Source: Acholoe squamosa | Lineage: Eukaryota; Annelida; Polychaeta; Phyllodocida; Polynoidae | NCBI GenBank assembly: GCA_949317995.1 | Contig: OX439044.1 | Location: 44,844,166-44,908,165 of the forward strand | Length of the DNA: 64,000 nucleotides | Direction: 5' to 3' | Part shown: positions 44,315 through 57,001 of the stretch, one piece after another | Layout of the letters: the number at the start of each line of letters is the position of its first letter | Position numbering within the stretch: the stretch's first letter is position 1 | Notes under the pieces: generated by a model | Seen by the model: the letters and a program-made list of their open reading frames with translations, nothing else | Told to the model about the DNA's origin: nothing | The model's database searches: none | Position numbers and translations under genes: made by a program

Positions 44315-44882
44315 TAATAGGTTAACACTGAAACATTGTGTGTTGTACAGCTCGCGCAGAAGTCTTTGGTGGCCCTACTTTTCTTTTAAGCAGTAATTCA
44401 AATGAATACATGAATGAGCTGAGCCTGAAGCAGTCTCATCCGAACAGCAGAATATATGTGTTTTCAAATATATTGTACACCCATATGCATGTTTTCCAGG
44501 TAATAATTATTATTTTTGTCCCCTGAAACTGTTCCAGCTCTGTGCATATCAGCAAAGTGAAAAGCCAGCTAATAGGGACTATTTTTGTAACGTGCTCTGG
44601 CAGCTCTGATGAATTTTAAACTCACGAGCTCCTGGCCTAGCGCTGCTACCAGCCAACGTATAAATGAATCAAGGGTTGACTGGCAGACACTGCTTTACAT
44701 ATTTACCAGGATGCAAGGCTGACTAGGATGAGGCCTTTGTTATATAATATTTAAATGTCACAACTCTTGTGCATTAGTTCGCTACAGGCTTCTGTGACGT
44801 TATCATTAAATTCAGATTACATCTAGAGGCCTTATCTCTGTGTTATGCGTGCCTACCTGCCACATCTTCTTAGTGATTGCTA

Positions 44883-46398
44883 CACTGCAAAAATGGTGTT
44901 TAGATTTTAAACATGTTTAGGTCTAAACACGTTTAAAACCTAAACATATAGGTCAGTTAGGTGTCTCATCGACTACACATTTAGGAAATGAACACTTTTA
45001 TTCTAACTACATAAACGTTTATGCTAAACATGTTTAGATGTTTCGAGTTGAAACAGTTGAATAATAGGTGTTTAGATTTAAACATCAATATGTTTAGATA
45101 CTTGGATGTTGAATCCACACCAGGTAGCAGCACTACCTTTGAATGGACTATCTGCACACAGTTATAATAATGTTTATCATGGTTTCATTTCATAGAATGT
45201 CTTTGGAGACTTTGACAAATAAATACCTGCTGATGTCCCCCCCAGTAAATGAGAAAACAAACAAAATATATCTCTTTAATGCATACATGTCTGCAAACCT
45301 TAACTCTCCATCAAATCATTTAAACATCTAACCACAAAAATTCATAAACACCTAAACACAAAAATTCATAGATATCTAAACACAAGGTTTTAACCTAAAC
45401 ACCTACATTTCTAAACACTTGAGCTAATCACATTGTTTGGCTAAACATGTTTAGGAAATCAATGTGATTAGAAAAACGTTGCAAGAATATGTGAAGAGTT
45501 TGGTTCCAAAACGCAACAAATCCATTTTTGGTGTTTTGAGATAATGAGACATTTATCATTCCAAAAAATTGAAGAGGGGATGGTAATTTTTGTGAGACCA
45601 TAAATAAAACACCTTCACATTTCATTTTCAAATCCTTGAGTCACAGATAAATTCAGTGATTTAATCCCATTTTTTTCCAAATGCAACAAATCCCCCAAAC
45701 TGTTTTGTTCCAAAATGCAATAAATCCAACATGACGCTTTTTTGTATCCATATAATGACCACAAATGTTGGTTTTCTTTTCTACATTTGACTTTTCTCAA
45801 ATAAGTTGGATATAAATGAAACATTTACAAGTACTTTTTTGCACTGATTGTTCTTATACAGACAATTGTCATTTATCATTCATTTCTTTGGGAAACGCAA
45901 TAAATCCTGTTTTGTTCCAAAACGCAATAAATCTACACTGTTTTGTTCCAAAATGCAATAAATCCATCAATATGGTTTTCACATCTATATAAGTCTCTCC
46001 TCATCAGCAAAGTTAGTTTTTATTAGGAATAAGGATATAAAACTCACAAAACATAGTGATATGACATTAAGAAATCATTTATTCCATAGAATTAAGGATA
46101 TTAATGAACAAACATGTCATGACAATGTCTGGCTGAGTGGATTTATTGCTTTTTGGAACGAAACAGGTGTGGGATTTATTGCGTTTTGGAAAAAAAATGG
46201 GATTTAAGGTGGCCCCTAGGTGCCAAATTGTGACTGTTTTGGAAAAAATGATTTTGCAACATTTTTCCACTCACCCTACCCTGTTGTTTTTTTTATCTTA
46301 ACTCCATATTTTCCAATATGGTGTTTATTGCGTTTTGGAACCAAACTCTTCATGTTTAGAATTGTGTTTAAGATCTAAACACCATTTTCTATGATTTA
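44883..46398. mobile_element. AAACAC-family element carrying a nested transposon
   Basis: It starts CACTGCAAAAATGGTGTTTAG and ends CTAAACACCATTTTCTATG, a decayed inverted end. The interior consists of AAACATGTTTAG and CTAAACACAAA words. The 861-bp element at 45492-46352 splits the word AATATGTTTAG, which is continuous in the related copy at 28630. Confidence 0.8.
45492..46352. mobile_element. 861-bp transposon with iterated subterminal CCAAAACGCAATAAATCC motifs
   Basis: The ends TGAAGAGTTTGGTTCCAAAA and their exact inverse bound the element. The motif CCAAAACGCAATAAATCC or a close variant occurs six times in one orientation in the left half (about 45506, 45677, 45710, 45892, 45917, 45948). 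It occurs three times inverted in the right half (about 46139, 46172, 46323). Such mirrored subterminal arrays are typical transposase binding sites. TG or ATG is duplicated at the borders. No coding is evident. Confidence 0.9.
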
Positions 46399-46783
46399 GC
46401 ATCCATGAAATACGACAACTTCCATGAAAATTACCACTGTTTGCTATTTCTTGCCCGAGCACTATGTAGGCCTACCAAATCCACACAACTGCGCAACACT
46501 GTAGGTGAATATTTGAGATCGACCTTTGGGTTATAACCTCAATATAAATGAATACTTGATGATTTGGCCTTTTAGTTGATAATAGGGGAGGTTATATGAG
46601 ATTGCAGCAGTGCTGTCAGACAAGGGATTGTTGTGCTGGGCGGGATGCCCTCATCTTCATCCTCATCCATACATTATAACCTCAGAGACAAGCTTCCTCC
46701 CTGGAGGAACAGTAACTAGAATGCCTAATTCCAACACAGATAGCCTGAAGCCATATTAACTGATGCAGGGCTCAGGCGTTTTG

Positions 46784-46784
<1 letters not shown>

Positions 46785-46866
<82 letters not shown>
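46785..46866. repeat. (AG)n microsatellite at a SINE tail
   Basis: A run of AG with one GGG interruption. It sits where the (ACTC)n tail of the reverse-oriented SINE copy should be and probably evolved from it. Confidence 0.95.
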
Positions 46867-46868
<2 letters not shown>

Positions 46869-47033
46869 ATAGATGTTTAACGCCATTTCAACATCTAAGG
46901 TCATTATCATGGCGAGAACTACAATACACAATTTCACAGAGGAATGTGTTGGTGCCCCCCATAGGTGCACCCCTCACATCCGAGGGGACAGGAAAGGGAA
47001 GATATGGACCCTTTTGGGTGAACTAGGGAACCC
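46867..47033 (-). mobile_element. SINE-like retroposon copy 5 (reverse orientation)
   Basis: The reverse complement runs from GGGTTCCCTAGTTCACCC to GGCGTTAAACATCTATTACT. It is more diverged than the other copies. GATAAG occurs on both sides of the element plus microsatellite (46783-46788 and 47040-47045), a possible short target duplication. Confidence 0.8.
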
Positions 47034-47369
47034 CATTGGGATAAGTGCATAATGGTACGGTAGAAAAGGGGGGTGGGTAGGTGGCAGACAACTTATGAAA
47101 TGGCTACAACATTCATTATGATATGCAGTAAATGTTTCCCCCTTCGTAGTTTTAATCTTCTTGCATCGTTAGTCAGTGTATCCATCATCCTATAGTATGC
47201 ATGGATAAATAGTGTAGGCAATCATAGAGTTGATGCCAAGCTGATCCTTCAGTTTCACTGGGGCGCTTCATAGCACAAGGTCCCTCATTTCACTGTAAAA
47301 AGAATGTCTAAACTTAGACCCATCCCAGGTAGCAAGGATACATTGGGCCAATGTCTGCTTGATAAAATA

Positions 47370-48000
47370 AAGTGGGCAGATGAGGGGAAAGGGCCCTCCC
47401 TGTGGGATTTTTAGTACTGTGTTTAGCCACTTGGGGAGCTACAACAGCCATAAATGTGAAAGGCCAAAAATTACTACTATGTACTTTTTTACATAGAAAA
47501 AGATGGTTCTCTCAAAAATGCTCTATTTTCTGGCACTTCCTGTCTATTTGGAATGTAAATGGAACATTGTGAATCCAAAAAGAGGCTAAAATAGGGGTTC
47601 CCAGGTAAATGTGTTACCATGGCAACAAAAATAAATGTTCCAAATAGAAAAAAAAAACATCAATTGATAGAATGATTCATCATGATTCATATGCTGAAAA
47701 AAGCATATAGATCCCATTTCTATATCCAAAACTGTGCCCAAAAGTATGAAAAAGTTTGGTCATTTTTGATTGATTATTTAAATCATTATGCTAATTAAAT
47801 GCCAAATTCAATGTAAACAATGAATAATACAGCTTATTGCCTATATTGATATAGTTATGTCATTCCAATTTTTGTGAAGCAATATCTCCAAGACCAAAAG
47901 GGCTATCTGCAAGGGTGATACCTCATTTTAAAGCTGATAACTTCAATTTTAAATGTCACATTTCACCTCGGAGGACCTTTTTCCCCTCATCTGTCCACTT
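47370..48000. mobile_element. 631-bp TIR element (AAGTGGGCAGATGAGGGG ends)
   Basis: AAGTGGGCAGATGAGGGGAA at the left pairs with TTTCCCCTCATCTGTCCACTT at the right, and GGCCCTCC/GGAGGACC continue inward. ATA flanks both ends. The interior has GTTACCATGGCAAC. It is non-autonomous. Confidence 0.8.
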
Positions 48001-48004
48001 ATAT

Positions 48005-48530
48005 TCTTCTCAAAAATGAACCAGGATGCCCATATCGTTCATACTTCCTAAGGAACCTACTTTTTTGTTCTCCTTACCCAAATTAAGCTCGTATTTGAAG
48101 GAAATATTAGATCTATACCTGATTTTATACTTTTGGAGTGCACGCCAAAGGTCCATCCATTGGAAATACACTGTAAAATGCCTATGGCTATTTCCATGGA
48201 GTCCCCTTTCTAAGCTGTCATGTGCTAAAGATACCAATATTGGTCCACTCATACCTAAGTATGGAACAGTGTGTGGAACACATTAGAATAGGATTTGAAA
48301 AATGAAAACATTCGGACTATGTCACTTTAACACGTTTCATATAAATGCATTTAGACTTAAAGTTTTTAAAGTCTGTTTCCAATCATGCAAGTGGTCGTTT
48401 AGCTTCCCTTAATGAAATACCTCATTTCAGCACCTGGAGGTGAATGAAAAGAGTGAATCTTCATAGTACTGTGGGCAATATGTGTATGTCCTACGTACAC
48501 TGTCTTTCACAGCATCACAATGAAATAAGT
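48005..48530. other. Unannotated stretch
   Basis: Overlapping open frames on both strands (48010-48252 minus and 48026-48286 plus) are complementary shadows of each other and neither is recognised. Confidence 0.35.
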
Positions 48531-48532
48531 GG

Positions 48533-48575
48533 TGCCCTGACCTTTAGACAATGATATTGTCTAAAGGTCAGGGCA
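48533..48575. repeat. 43-bp perfect palindrome with three-base loop
   Basis: TGCCCTGACCTTTAGACAAT, then GAT, then the exact reverse complement. The arms are 20 bases each with no mismatch. It may form a stable hairpin in DNA or RNA. Confidence 0.92.
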
Positions 48576-48579
48576 TTTG

Positions 48580-50560
48580 GAAGTCCGCCTTATATTTTTC
48601 TTACCTAGACCTATAATCTGAAAATAATTTCATGTGGATGTAATGTTAACAAAGTTTTACCAGAAAGTGCTTAGACATAGGGCTAGAGATACGTTTAAAT
48701 GCTAAACACTCTCTTAGAGTGTGAGCCGGTAGAGATTCCATGTGCAGCTTCCTAATCATACTTTGTGCACAGAAGACCCAAGTAGGTGTTCCAGGCGTAA
48801 ATATGACAGATGTGATATGATGCTTAGAAGTGCCCAAGTTATACTTTAGAGTCGGGTGCTTTTTGTTGTTCTTAAATGAATAAAGTTGAGGGAGATCTGT
48901 CCAAGACTTGAAAGGATGTCATATTTGGATCAATATGATATATAGTGGCGAAGGCCTGTGCCTAAATTTGAACTAGAAGGAATAGAAACCGAGGACTATT
49001 TTTTTAGCCAAAACATTATAAAATGCATGCGCCAGCTTAATAAAGTCACTGACTCAATAAGGATTCATATGACTCTCAGGGGCTCCTGTTATGCAAACAG
49101 AGTGGGCCATCGGTGAAAATATGCATTATTAGTATTGGTATTCTGTTGCACAGGACTAATGATCACAATCATAATGCATAATGAAAATGATAGGTCTCTG
49201 CTATAATGTTATGCAAATGTTGCTGATCAATGTAATCATTAAAATAGGGCGGATCCTTATTGACCACGTATGGGCAACATTAAATACTTGGGACAGAAAA
49301 TAAAGTAAGTTATTTCACGTTGAGAATGGTAGTTCCCAGAGGAAAGCAAAATCAAAGCCATTTAGGTCTCATCAGGCGTGGAGGAACTGAATCCCGTTCT
49401 CCATAGCCTCATTCTCTACACAGAGACAACATGAAATAAATATAGAGACAGTTGGCCTCCCACTTATGAATAAACAGGTCTTTTTATGGACAGATTATCT
49501 TGGATCTCTTTCTATGTACTGTCGGCGAGGTTCTGATTAGCCTTCATCACCATGTAGGGCGTTCAGTCTTCAGCTGAACTTCAGGTCATACCTTTATAGA
49601 TTGTCAGAATATACGTTCCTCACAATCATTGTGTAAGTAAATGCTATATGGCACAATACAAGTGTGCAGTACGAAAGCAGGCCTATTGGAATGTGCTGAC
49701 TATGCAATTGTAGCATATTGAGAAATGCCGACAGGATAGGTATTTATAATTGCCTAAGAATTTGGCAAGTAGGATTTTTCTCTTTGGGTTATGCTAGACC
49801 TCCGGTTGACAGTCATACCAATACGTGTATTATTCTTTCTAGGCACTTAACCAGACAATGCCAAAGTCTGATTCGTACTTGACCAGAGTTTTGGAAAGGA
49901 AAGGAAAGAAAAGAAGGAAATAAATGTATCAGACTAAGATGAATTGTTTTCCCCTTCACAATAAAACTAAAACAAAACATGGTTCTTCTTAAGAGAACCA
50001 TTGGAGTCACCACTGTGAAATCAAACGTTAAAGGCACTGGCATAACACTTGTTTCTCTCAAAATATAAGCCATCAGTTCATTAAGTTTCGCCAACAATTG
50101 TATCTTAATTCAGTCAGTATTCGCTAAAAGAGTGAAAATCGTATAATTATGCACAATTACCGAGTAGGTGTAATTGAGAAATTGTGCAGAAATGACAGGG
50201 CGGCAAATCACAACAACTCCATTCGGTATCACTCAAACAGGACGTAATTATGGGTTTTCGCCCATTTCTTCACTGCCAGATTTCCATTAAGGTCTGCATC
50301 AAACAAACATCTTCTTATTCACTCTTGTATTGGCTTAGAGTAGATTAACCTAAAGACGACCGTTCCTGTGCAGGTTTTCAATAAGGGAAATGTAGTAGCT
50401 AATATCTTTGAGTCTATTAGGTCCTTATAGGGTTCCCCAATTAAGGTACTAAGTGAAAGACAATTATTATTTGGGCTTTTGGACCAATTACCTTTCTCAA
50501 ATCCCTGTGTAAAGTATATCTATTGTTTTTCATCATTTCTAAGACCATCTCAGTTAGTCT
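48580..50560. other. Unannotated stretch
   Basis: No gene, tandem array or clear transposon ends are seen. Frames at 48646-48837 and 49813-50097 (minus strand) are unrecognised. Confidence 0.35.
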
Positions 50561-50561
50561 A

Positions 50562-51031
50562 TTTTCACCTTGAGATGGCCACCTTGCACCTTGAGCTGAC
50601 ATCGTCAGAAAATGCATGTTTTTATCATCACTCAATTAGATTGGAAATTGAAGGCAATTTTATGGCCATAGATATTGTAAATCTCATCAAAATAGAAGTG
50701 GTATTTCCAACCCTGCATTATAGAGATTTTGCTTTTAATGTACTTTAATAGACCTTCAATATGGACTATAATAATCCTTTCCTTATCTTTATCATCACAC
50801 TCTCATTATCAAATAGTTCCTCTACATAGTAATAGCCGTAGCATTACAGTGAAGATTGAAAAGTATGCATCAGAGCATAATCCAGTGAAGATTTCTATCC
50901 CAAACTATTCTGGCCATGAATCTTGTAATGTAATCCTACATAATCAATGGTTTCTATTCAATTAAATGTGCAAATAGGTGTATAAGGAGTGGTTGACTCA
51001 AGGTAAAATGGTGGTCATCTCAAGGTGAAAT
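50562..51031. mobile_element. 470-bp TIR element (TTTTCACCTTGAGATGGCCACC ends)
   Basis: TTTCACCTTGAGATGGCCACC on the left and GGTGGTCATCTCAAGGTGAAA on the right are inverted. CACCTTGAG recurs further in on the left (50583-50597), as does CTCAAGGT on the right. It is non-autonomous; the plus-strand frame 50479-50748 runs across its border and is not supported. Confidence 0.7.
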
Positions 51032-51552
51032 TGGTATGTTCTAGGAAATAAGTCCTATACAGAAAGTATTTAACATTTCTGCAATTCTCCTTGTGCTATC
51101 ATTTAGCAAAGATATTTATCTATGCCTAGAGTCAAAATATTGTATATATGACCACTTGTCATCTTCAAATTATCAAACTAAAGTTGGAGTATTCTGATGA
51201 AATGACCAGCTGGTCATAGTAAAAACCATTCAAACATGGGAACTTTAGTGTATTAATATCGGTGGCAATTACACTTCAGATATCCTACATGCAGGCAAAC
51301 TCTTCCAGTGATTACTGCCACCGATTATGGCAAAATTGATTGACGACTACTTTTAAAATCCTTAGCTCATTTGAGTTCATCATCTCATCAACATGCTCCG
51401 ATCAGGCAATTTCAAAGTGTCCTTTTTTCAAAATTTGATTAACATACTGGGGGTTTAAATCATGTCCCACTTAATTTTGTTATATCAGCTGGGATTTATA
51501 TCAGTTCTAGCCTCCCTTTATGACCTTTTATTCTGAGAATTGAATTGAGACA

Positions 51553-51845
51553 TACCGTAATCTTTTGCGATAAGGCGCAGCCCGAGTATAAGGCGCACCT
51601 AGAGTTTTGGAAAATTCTCAAAAAAATGAAAAGTTCATAACTTTGGTTCTACTGAATGAATTTTCAAAATTCAAAAACCTATGGGTAGCTTGGGCCACCT
51701 TGGGCCCACCTGGGCCCCATTTTTCCTATTATGACCAAGGGGGCATGTAAGATATGAAAAGAAAGGTCTTGGTGTCCCCCTTGTGGACCCAATGAGAACT
51801 AAAACCCCCCGTATAAGAAGCGCCTTAAACGCGGGAGATTACGGT
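51553..51845. mobile_element. 293-bp MITE with TACCGTAATCT ends
   Basis: The left end TACCGTAATCTTTTGCGATA and right end GCGGGAGATTACGGTA are inverted, and AAGGCGC/GCGCCTT pair further in. TA at both edges may be the target duplication. A related TACCGTAATATGCCCC end lies at 52580 and in each 5.5-kb unit. Confidence 0.8.
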
Positions 51846-52748
51846 ATCAGAGGAAAGTTGTAAAAGCACTTTCTTAATTTATAACCTGACGATTTTAAAC
51901 ACAGGCAATAAGTCATGGCTAATGGTAGCAAGAGTTCTGAGACTGTTTTGCATGCCTACCTTTATTTGAGGTAAGAGCTAACTTATGCAGTATTCAGGAC
52001 CGTCAACGGTCTCAATCATGTTTTCCTGAACTTCTAGGTAATTACTCCGAACCGGTCATCCTACGCTTGTGGGTAATGTCCACAGTGCTTTCAACTATAT
52101 AGGCACTCCATAATATCCCTGTCTTTTTTTTGTTTTGTTTTTAGTAGTGACATAACCATGGAACTAAATCCCATAGAGTGAAAATCAAACATGTATATCT
52201 GATCAGATCATATCTAAAATTTGAAATAGGGACTATAATATCATCCCATCATGCATTTTTTTTTTTGCATGTGGGCAGTTTTGTCTAACGGCCTCATTTC
52301 CAACTCTGGCCTTTTGGTACAGGGCAACATGAAATTATTTGGTCCAGCAATAACACAAAGAATATAGCTTAAGGCTATAGGGCCACCAGGCGACACACAT
52401 GTCTATGTCAATGAGTCAAGGAGGAGGGTATTAGAGACCCTGCTCTGTCAAATAATCTTAAAAGACCTTGCTTAAATGAAAGTATTTGTAGAGTGACCCC
52501 ATCGGGGACATATTACATTAGTATATGGACGTTTACACTTTGACTAGTGTTCATGTACATTTACTCTGGAAGGAAAACTACCGTAATATGCCCCCCGCCA
52601 CTGTAAGGCGAGTCATATAACCGAGAATAGACTGATGTGCCTTAGGATGAGAAAGAAATTGAAGGAAAAATCTTACCAAAGTGTTACATAAATTCAAAAG
52701 TGGTTGAAGGCCGGAGAGATAGCTTTTAGAATTTTGAAAATCCATTGA

Positions 52749-53121
52749 GGCCAAGAAAAATTAAAGCTGTCTTTCCAGTAACATAAGAGAAAGTGCTAGG
52801 GTCGGTAGGTCGGATTTTTTTTTGTTATTACTATTTTTCTTTTTTTTTACATTTATATAGGAAATGTTAGAGCACATATCAATGGATGTATCAAATTCTT
52901 TGATTTCATTGTAAAATAATGATGAAAAAATGGAAACTATGAGAGAGGGGAAGAACATGAAAAGGATACGGGAAAAAACCTCAAAATGTAATGAAAATTT
53001 CTTTAAAATATGAAAAAAATGAGAAAAAAATCTTCAAAATCACAACAAAAAATAGGGTTTTTTTTGCCCATGTTTTGCTAGGGTCGGTCGGGTTACAGGA
53101 AACACCTTTTTTTATTTGGCC
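52749..53121. mobile_element. GGCCAAA-TIR element (unit 1)
   Basis: It starts GGCCAAGAAAAATTAAAG and ends TTTTTTTATTTGGCC, inverted. Inside each end, GGGTCGGTAGGTCGG and GGGTCGGTCGGGTTACAGG lie as further repeats. TGA occurs on both borders. The AT-rich centre holds no gene. Confidence 0.7.
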
Positions 53122-53545
53122 TGATTAGAGCAAAGGTTACTTCATTTCAGTGTAAATGACTGACCTTTACCAAAGACCTGCTTCGACAAAGGGATGATAT
53201 TTTAATGGATAGGCCAAGTGGTTCAATCTGGCTCAAATAGAATTTCATCACCTTTTGTCTAACAACTAGAATGTAACTCCTTACAGACGGCCGTTTGCTG
53301 GGCGTGCAAGCCAAGAAACAGCATCGTATTGCCATCTTGTGATTGTCATTTCTGATTGGTCCGATGTTTTTTTACACCTTTCTTTGTTAGTTTTTGTGGT
53401 TTTTGATAAATTAAAAATCAACACAAGACCAGACAAATTGAATCAGAGTTTAACCTATATTTGTTTTGTTTTTTTTGGTTTTTTTTACATCGAGAATAGT
53501 GGGCAAGTATGATCTTCTATGCAATATTTCGACAAAGAAAACCCC

Positions 53546-55185
53546 TACCCTATTTTCATGAAAGCGTATTTTGATGATAAAATTGTTTTGTAATATGTGT
53601 CACTATACAGGAGAGCAGAGGTTAATCTGATGCATCTGATGACGTCACATTTGCCAAAATGCATCCCAGTTGTACTAGCATAGCACTGGAAGGGTGCCAA
53701 TAGATGCTCCTTGTGGGGTTTTCTCTGGCATGCTTTGCTATTTCCCTTGACAACCAATATCCTGCTTTTTGGTCCCAATTGGAAGGGAACACCATAACCT
53801 TTCAAATGCATGTACTCTCTTTCATATCCAACCATAATATTTGGATTAGTTGGCTTCCAAAGTTGAAAAATGGCAAAAAAAAGGGAAATTTGACGAAAGA
53901 GCCGGTTTTTTACAGCGCTGGCATATATCCCAGAGGGGTTCCAGAACCTCAGATATAGCTCTTTTTTCACTGATATATCTGTTGTGTTAATGATTCAGAA
54001 GGTGTTTGGGTATTGTAGAGCATAAGTATTTGTTCGTGTAACATTCAGTGTAAAATGACACTCAAATGTCCATCCAACAGCAAAACCAAAACCCTCCCAT
54101 ATTCTAAACTAAGACAGTTAATACATTATCCTTACTCTGCTCAGAATTGAGGGGCACTAGGGTGGTTAACCTGCCACAAAGATTTTTTTGCTGTAGCCTG
54201 AAGTCTTCCTCTTATACCAATAAGTGCATCCATATACACATTTTTCTGTCGGAAGGACAAATTTCTTAATCTCAAAGTAATGCATTTGGATGCATCCTTT
54301 ATGTTTTAAATCAAGCACAGTCATCCCTTGAACACTGTCAAATAACATTTGTACCATAAGTCTCCCCATAAGTGTGTTTTATACACTGTAATATGAAAAA
54401 AAGTGTCCATCCGCCCTAAAATGACCCTAACATTCAGACTTTATGATGATCATTATTTCTTAGAGTAGGCATGCTGAATTTAATGTAGATTGATTTTAAT
54501 GAGTATTTAAACATTTTCTAGAGAACTAGAGGGAAAATAGCATTTTTGACAAGAATTTTCTTTTTTTTCACAAGACGGCTGAATTTCATCAGCCTATATC
54601 TCAAAATATTTTTGAACAGTGATGTTTATTCATGAGTTTACTAAACTTGTATACTGTAAGAGCTGGTAAACAAAATTAGAAGTTTCTGTGATGTATATAT
54701 TGGTAACAAAAACATGTCACTGATTAAATCTGTTGGATGGACATAAAAAGTGACAAATTGTTATCACACAGCTATAAAAATGGAACCGGTAGGGAGAACT
54801 GTGTATAATTGGTGGTTCCAAGGAACCAAGACATTGTTCTTTCAATGTAATAAAGTGATTAATTCCTTTTCTGACTTTCATATTTGGGGCCTTCTCAGGA
54901 AGATTTGTGCATCCCCAGGAAATCTGGCCCATATTTATATACAATAGAGAAGGTTCCTGTGCAGTATCATTTTACTCCACATTCACCCTAATCAACAACA
55001 TATTATTGCACACCTCCTATGTTAAACAATGCAGCATATGATGCATTTTGCCAAACGTGACGCCATCAGATACAAAAGATAAACCTGCTGCTCTCCTCTA
55101 TAGTGACACATATCTTATTAAGCATGCCAGAATCTTTTTTGTCTGATGCAAATCCTTTCAAAAACGCTCTCATGAAAATAGGGTA
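53546..55185. mobile_element. 1640-bp transposon with long TIRs and TA borders (unit 1)
   Basis: TACCCTATTTTCATGAAAGCG and CGCTCTCATGAAAATAGGGTA are inverted ends with TA outermost. The similarity continues about 110 bp inward (TATGTGTCACTATA, GGAGAGCAG, TCTGATGACGTCAC, GCCAAAATGCAT). The 141-residue minus-strand frame at 53545-53970 runs out through the left TIR, starts on a non-ATG codon and is not recognised; no transposase is visible. TA borders are compatible with Tc1/mariner-like activity. Confidence 0.8.
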
Positions 55186-55189
55186 AGAT

Positions 55190-56600
55190 TTTTAAGTTCA
55201 GTTTTCTTCAGCCCTGTATTTTTACATAGGTGTTAAGTAAAGTTTTGTGACAAGTAAAACAGTGTCTGCGATACTTTTCCATGGTATGAAACTAATTTTT
55301 TTAGTCTTCTTCAGGCTTAAAATCACATAATAAAACATACACACAATGTCAACAATGAAGGACTAAACAGGTAAACCCTCTGACATTACCACTTATGCAC
55401 CATAAGGAATCAGCTGGTGCTCTGACTCCCATTTTGTAACTTTTAAGAATTCATATAAAGTAAAAACTGATTGTCACCAAGGATACCCGATGGTCAGTTG
55501 TCCATGGTAGAAGCGCGATGAAAATGAGCAGAAAGGGGCAACCGATTGTCCATGTGTGCAAATCGGGCCGACAATTTTCATCCCAGATTTGTACACCATG
55601 ACTATCGCGGATGAAGAAAGGCCGACAATATCATCGGGCGACAATATCCTCGGTTTCAGTGGAATACCCCCATTACATGGGTGTTTGCTGAAGTATCATG
55701 ACAATTGAGAAGGTGTCTCAGATACATCCCCATGTTCTGAAACTGGATATATTAGTCTTCTCCAGCCTTGTATTTTCACATGGGTATTTAGTGACGTATT
55801 ATGACAATTAAGACGGTGTATTATGACAATTAAGACGGTTTTCTGTGGTCTGGACAAAAAAAAACATCTCAATAGCTTAGGTCAGAAAAAAAAGTAATGC
55901 GTTTCAGTTTAGCGGAGCCTGCATAACAAGCAAGGGTAACTGCCAACCTTAGCAGTATTTGAAATAAAATAAAGCATTGTATACTCTGGTATTGTTCTTG
56001 GGTTGCCTGCTGTTGGCAGTGTCTGTGCTTAGCATGCTTCATGTATAAAGGACAGTTGTGATAGGTTTTTTATATGAATATGTGACCTAGAGGGTCTTAC
56101 CAAAAAGGAAACGCTCTTGGGAAATGAAAAAGTGCAGAGAATCATGTTGGTAAAAGGTGCACGTTATCACCAGCCACAGTGTGCATGTTTCCCATCCTGA
56201 TACATTGGAATACTTTTCAAAAGACACTTAGAATATGTGTGCCATGGCACACGTTTATGTAAACACGTTGGATTCCCTAAAGTGCAGGGTGGTCTAGTTT
56301 TGGTCTTTGGAAAGACCCTTTTAGTTGCACCCTATTTTAAGGCACGGGACCACCATAATACACTGTCCAGCCCGCCGCATGAATATACAGTAGAATGCTT
56401 TTGATTCTGCAATACAGTTGTAGTTGTTGTAGGTATAAACCTACATACCAGATTGAGGTGCTGCTGTAGGTACAGGTGTTTTTACTGCCTACCTACAGGG
56501 GTATTTATAGCCCATTTACAATTGCGGCTGAGAGTGTAGGTATTTAGTTTATGTGGGAAAACTGTAGTACGTTCCTTAACCTTTTAAAAGATAATGATCA
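55190..56600. other. Unannotated internal part of unit 1
   Basis: It contains a short direct repeat (GACGTATTATGACAATTAAG words near 55793-55835) and a degenerate repeat of the CTTCAGCC-TGTATTTT-ACAT block (55208 and 55757). No gene is recognised. Confidence 0.4.
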
Positions 56601-56685
56601 TATTGATAATTACCGGTGTCAGTCCTCATTTCATAGAAATCGCCTTATCTGAGGGTCAGCATGAAGCACCATTATAATCATTCTC

Positions 56686-56755
56686 TCCTCCTGTGCATCA
56701 TGCCTCTGAGGTTGGTCTACACACTCCTCCTGATACACCCCTGTCCATTCCTCAT
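56686..56755 (+). repeat. Inverted single copy of the proline-rich minisatellite unit
   Basis: On the plus strand CCTCCTGTGCATCATGCCTC encodes PPVHHAS, the same words the minisatellite at 57002-57900 encodes on the minus strand. It is followed by CACACTCCTCCTGATACACC. It therefore lies in inverse orientation to the main array. Confidence 0.7.
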
Positions 56756-56859
56756 ATGTTGATGAGAAACTAATTGATGAATAAATGATGACAAATGAAG
56801 ATGAGAAATATGCTTGCAAATCCCAGTCCCAATCTGTCAAACTACGACAAGTTGACAGT

Positions 56860-56975
56860 TGACGGCAGATTTTTTCTAAGTTGACAGGGGAAAATATCAT
56901 GTTGACAGCAATTTTATTTTTCAAGTTGACACTTGACAGGGGAAATAATCATGGTTGACAGCAATATTTTTTTGA
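56860..56975. repeat. TTGACAGGGGAAA-type short tandem repeat
   Basis: TTGACAGGGGAAAATATCATG and TTGACAGGGGAAATAATCATG recur about 58 bp apart with GTTGACAGCAAT between. The repeat is minor and there is no coding evidence. Confidence 0.65.
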
Positions 56976-57001
56976 ACTTCATCTTGGTGGTAGTAAGAAA
57001 A

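Noticed and set aside
53545..53970. 141-residue minus-strand frame, repeated at 59064-59489
   Set aside because: It runs through a terminal inverted repeat of a transposon, lacks an ATG start and has no recognised domain; its conservation between units only reflects the recent duplication.
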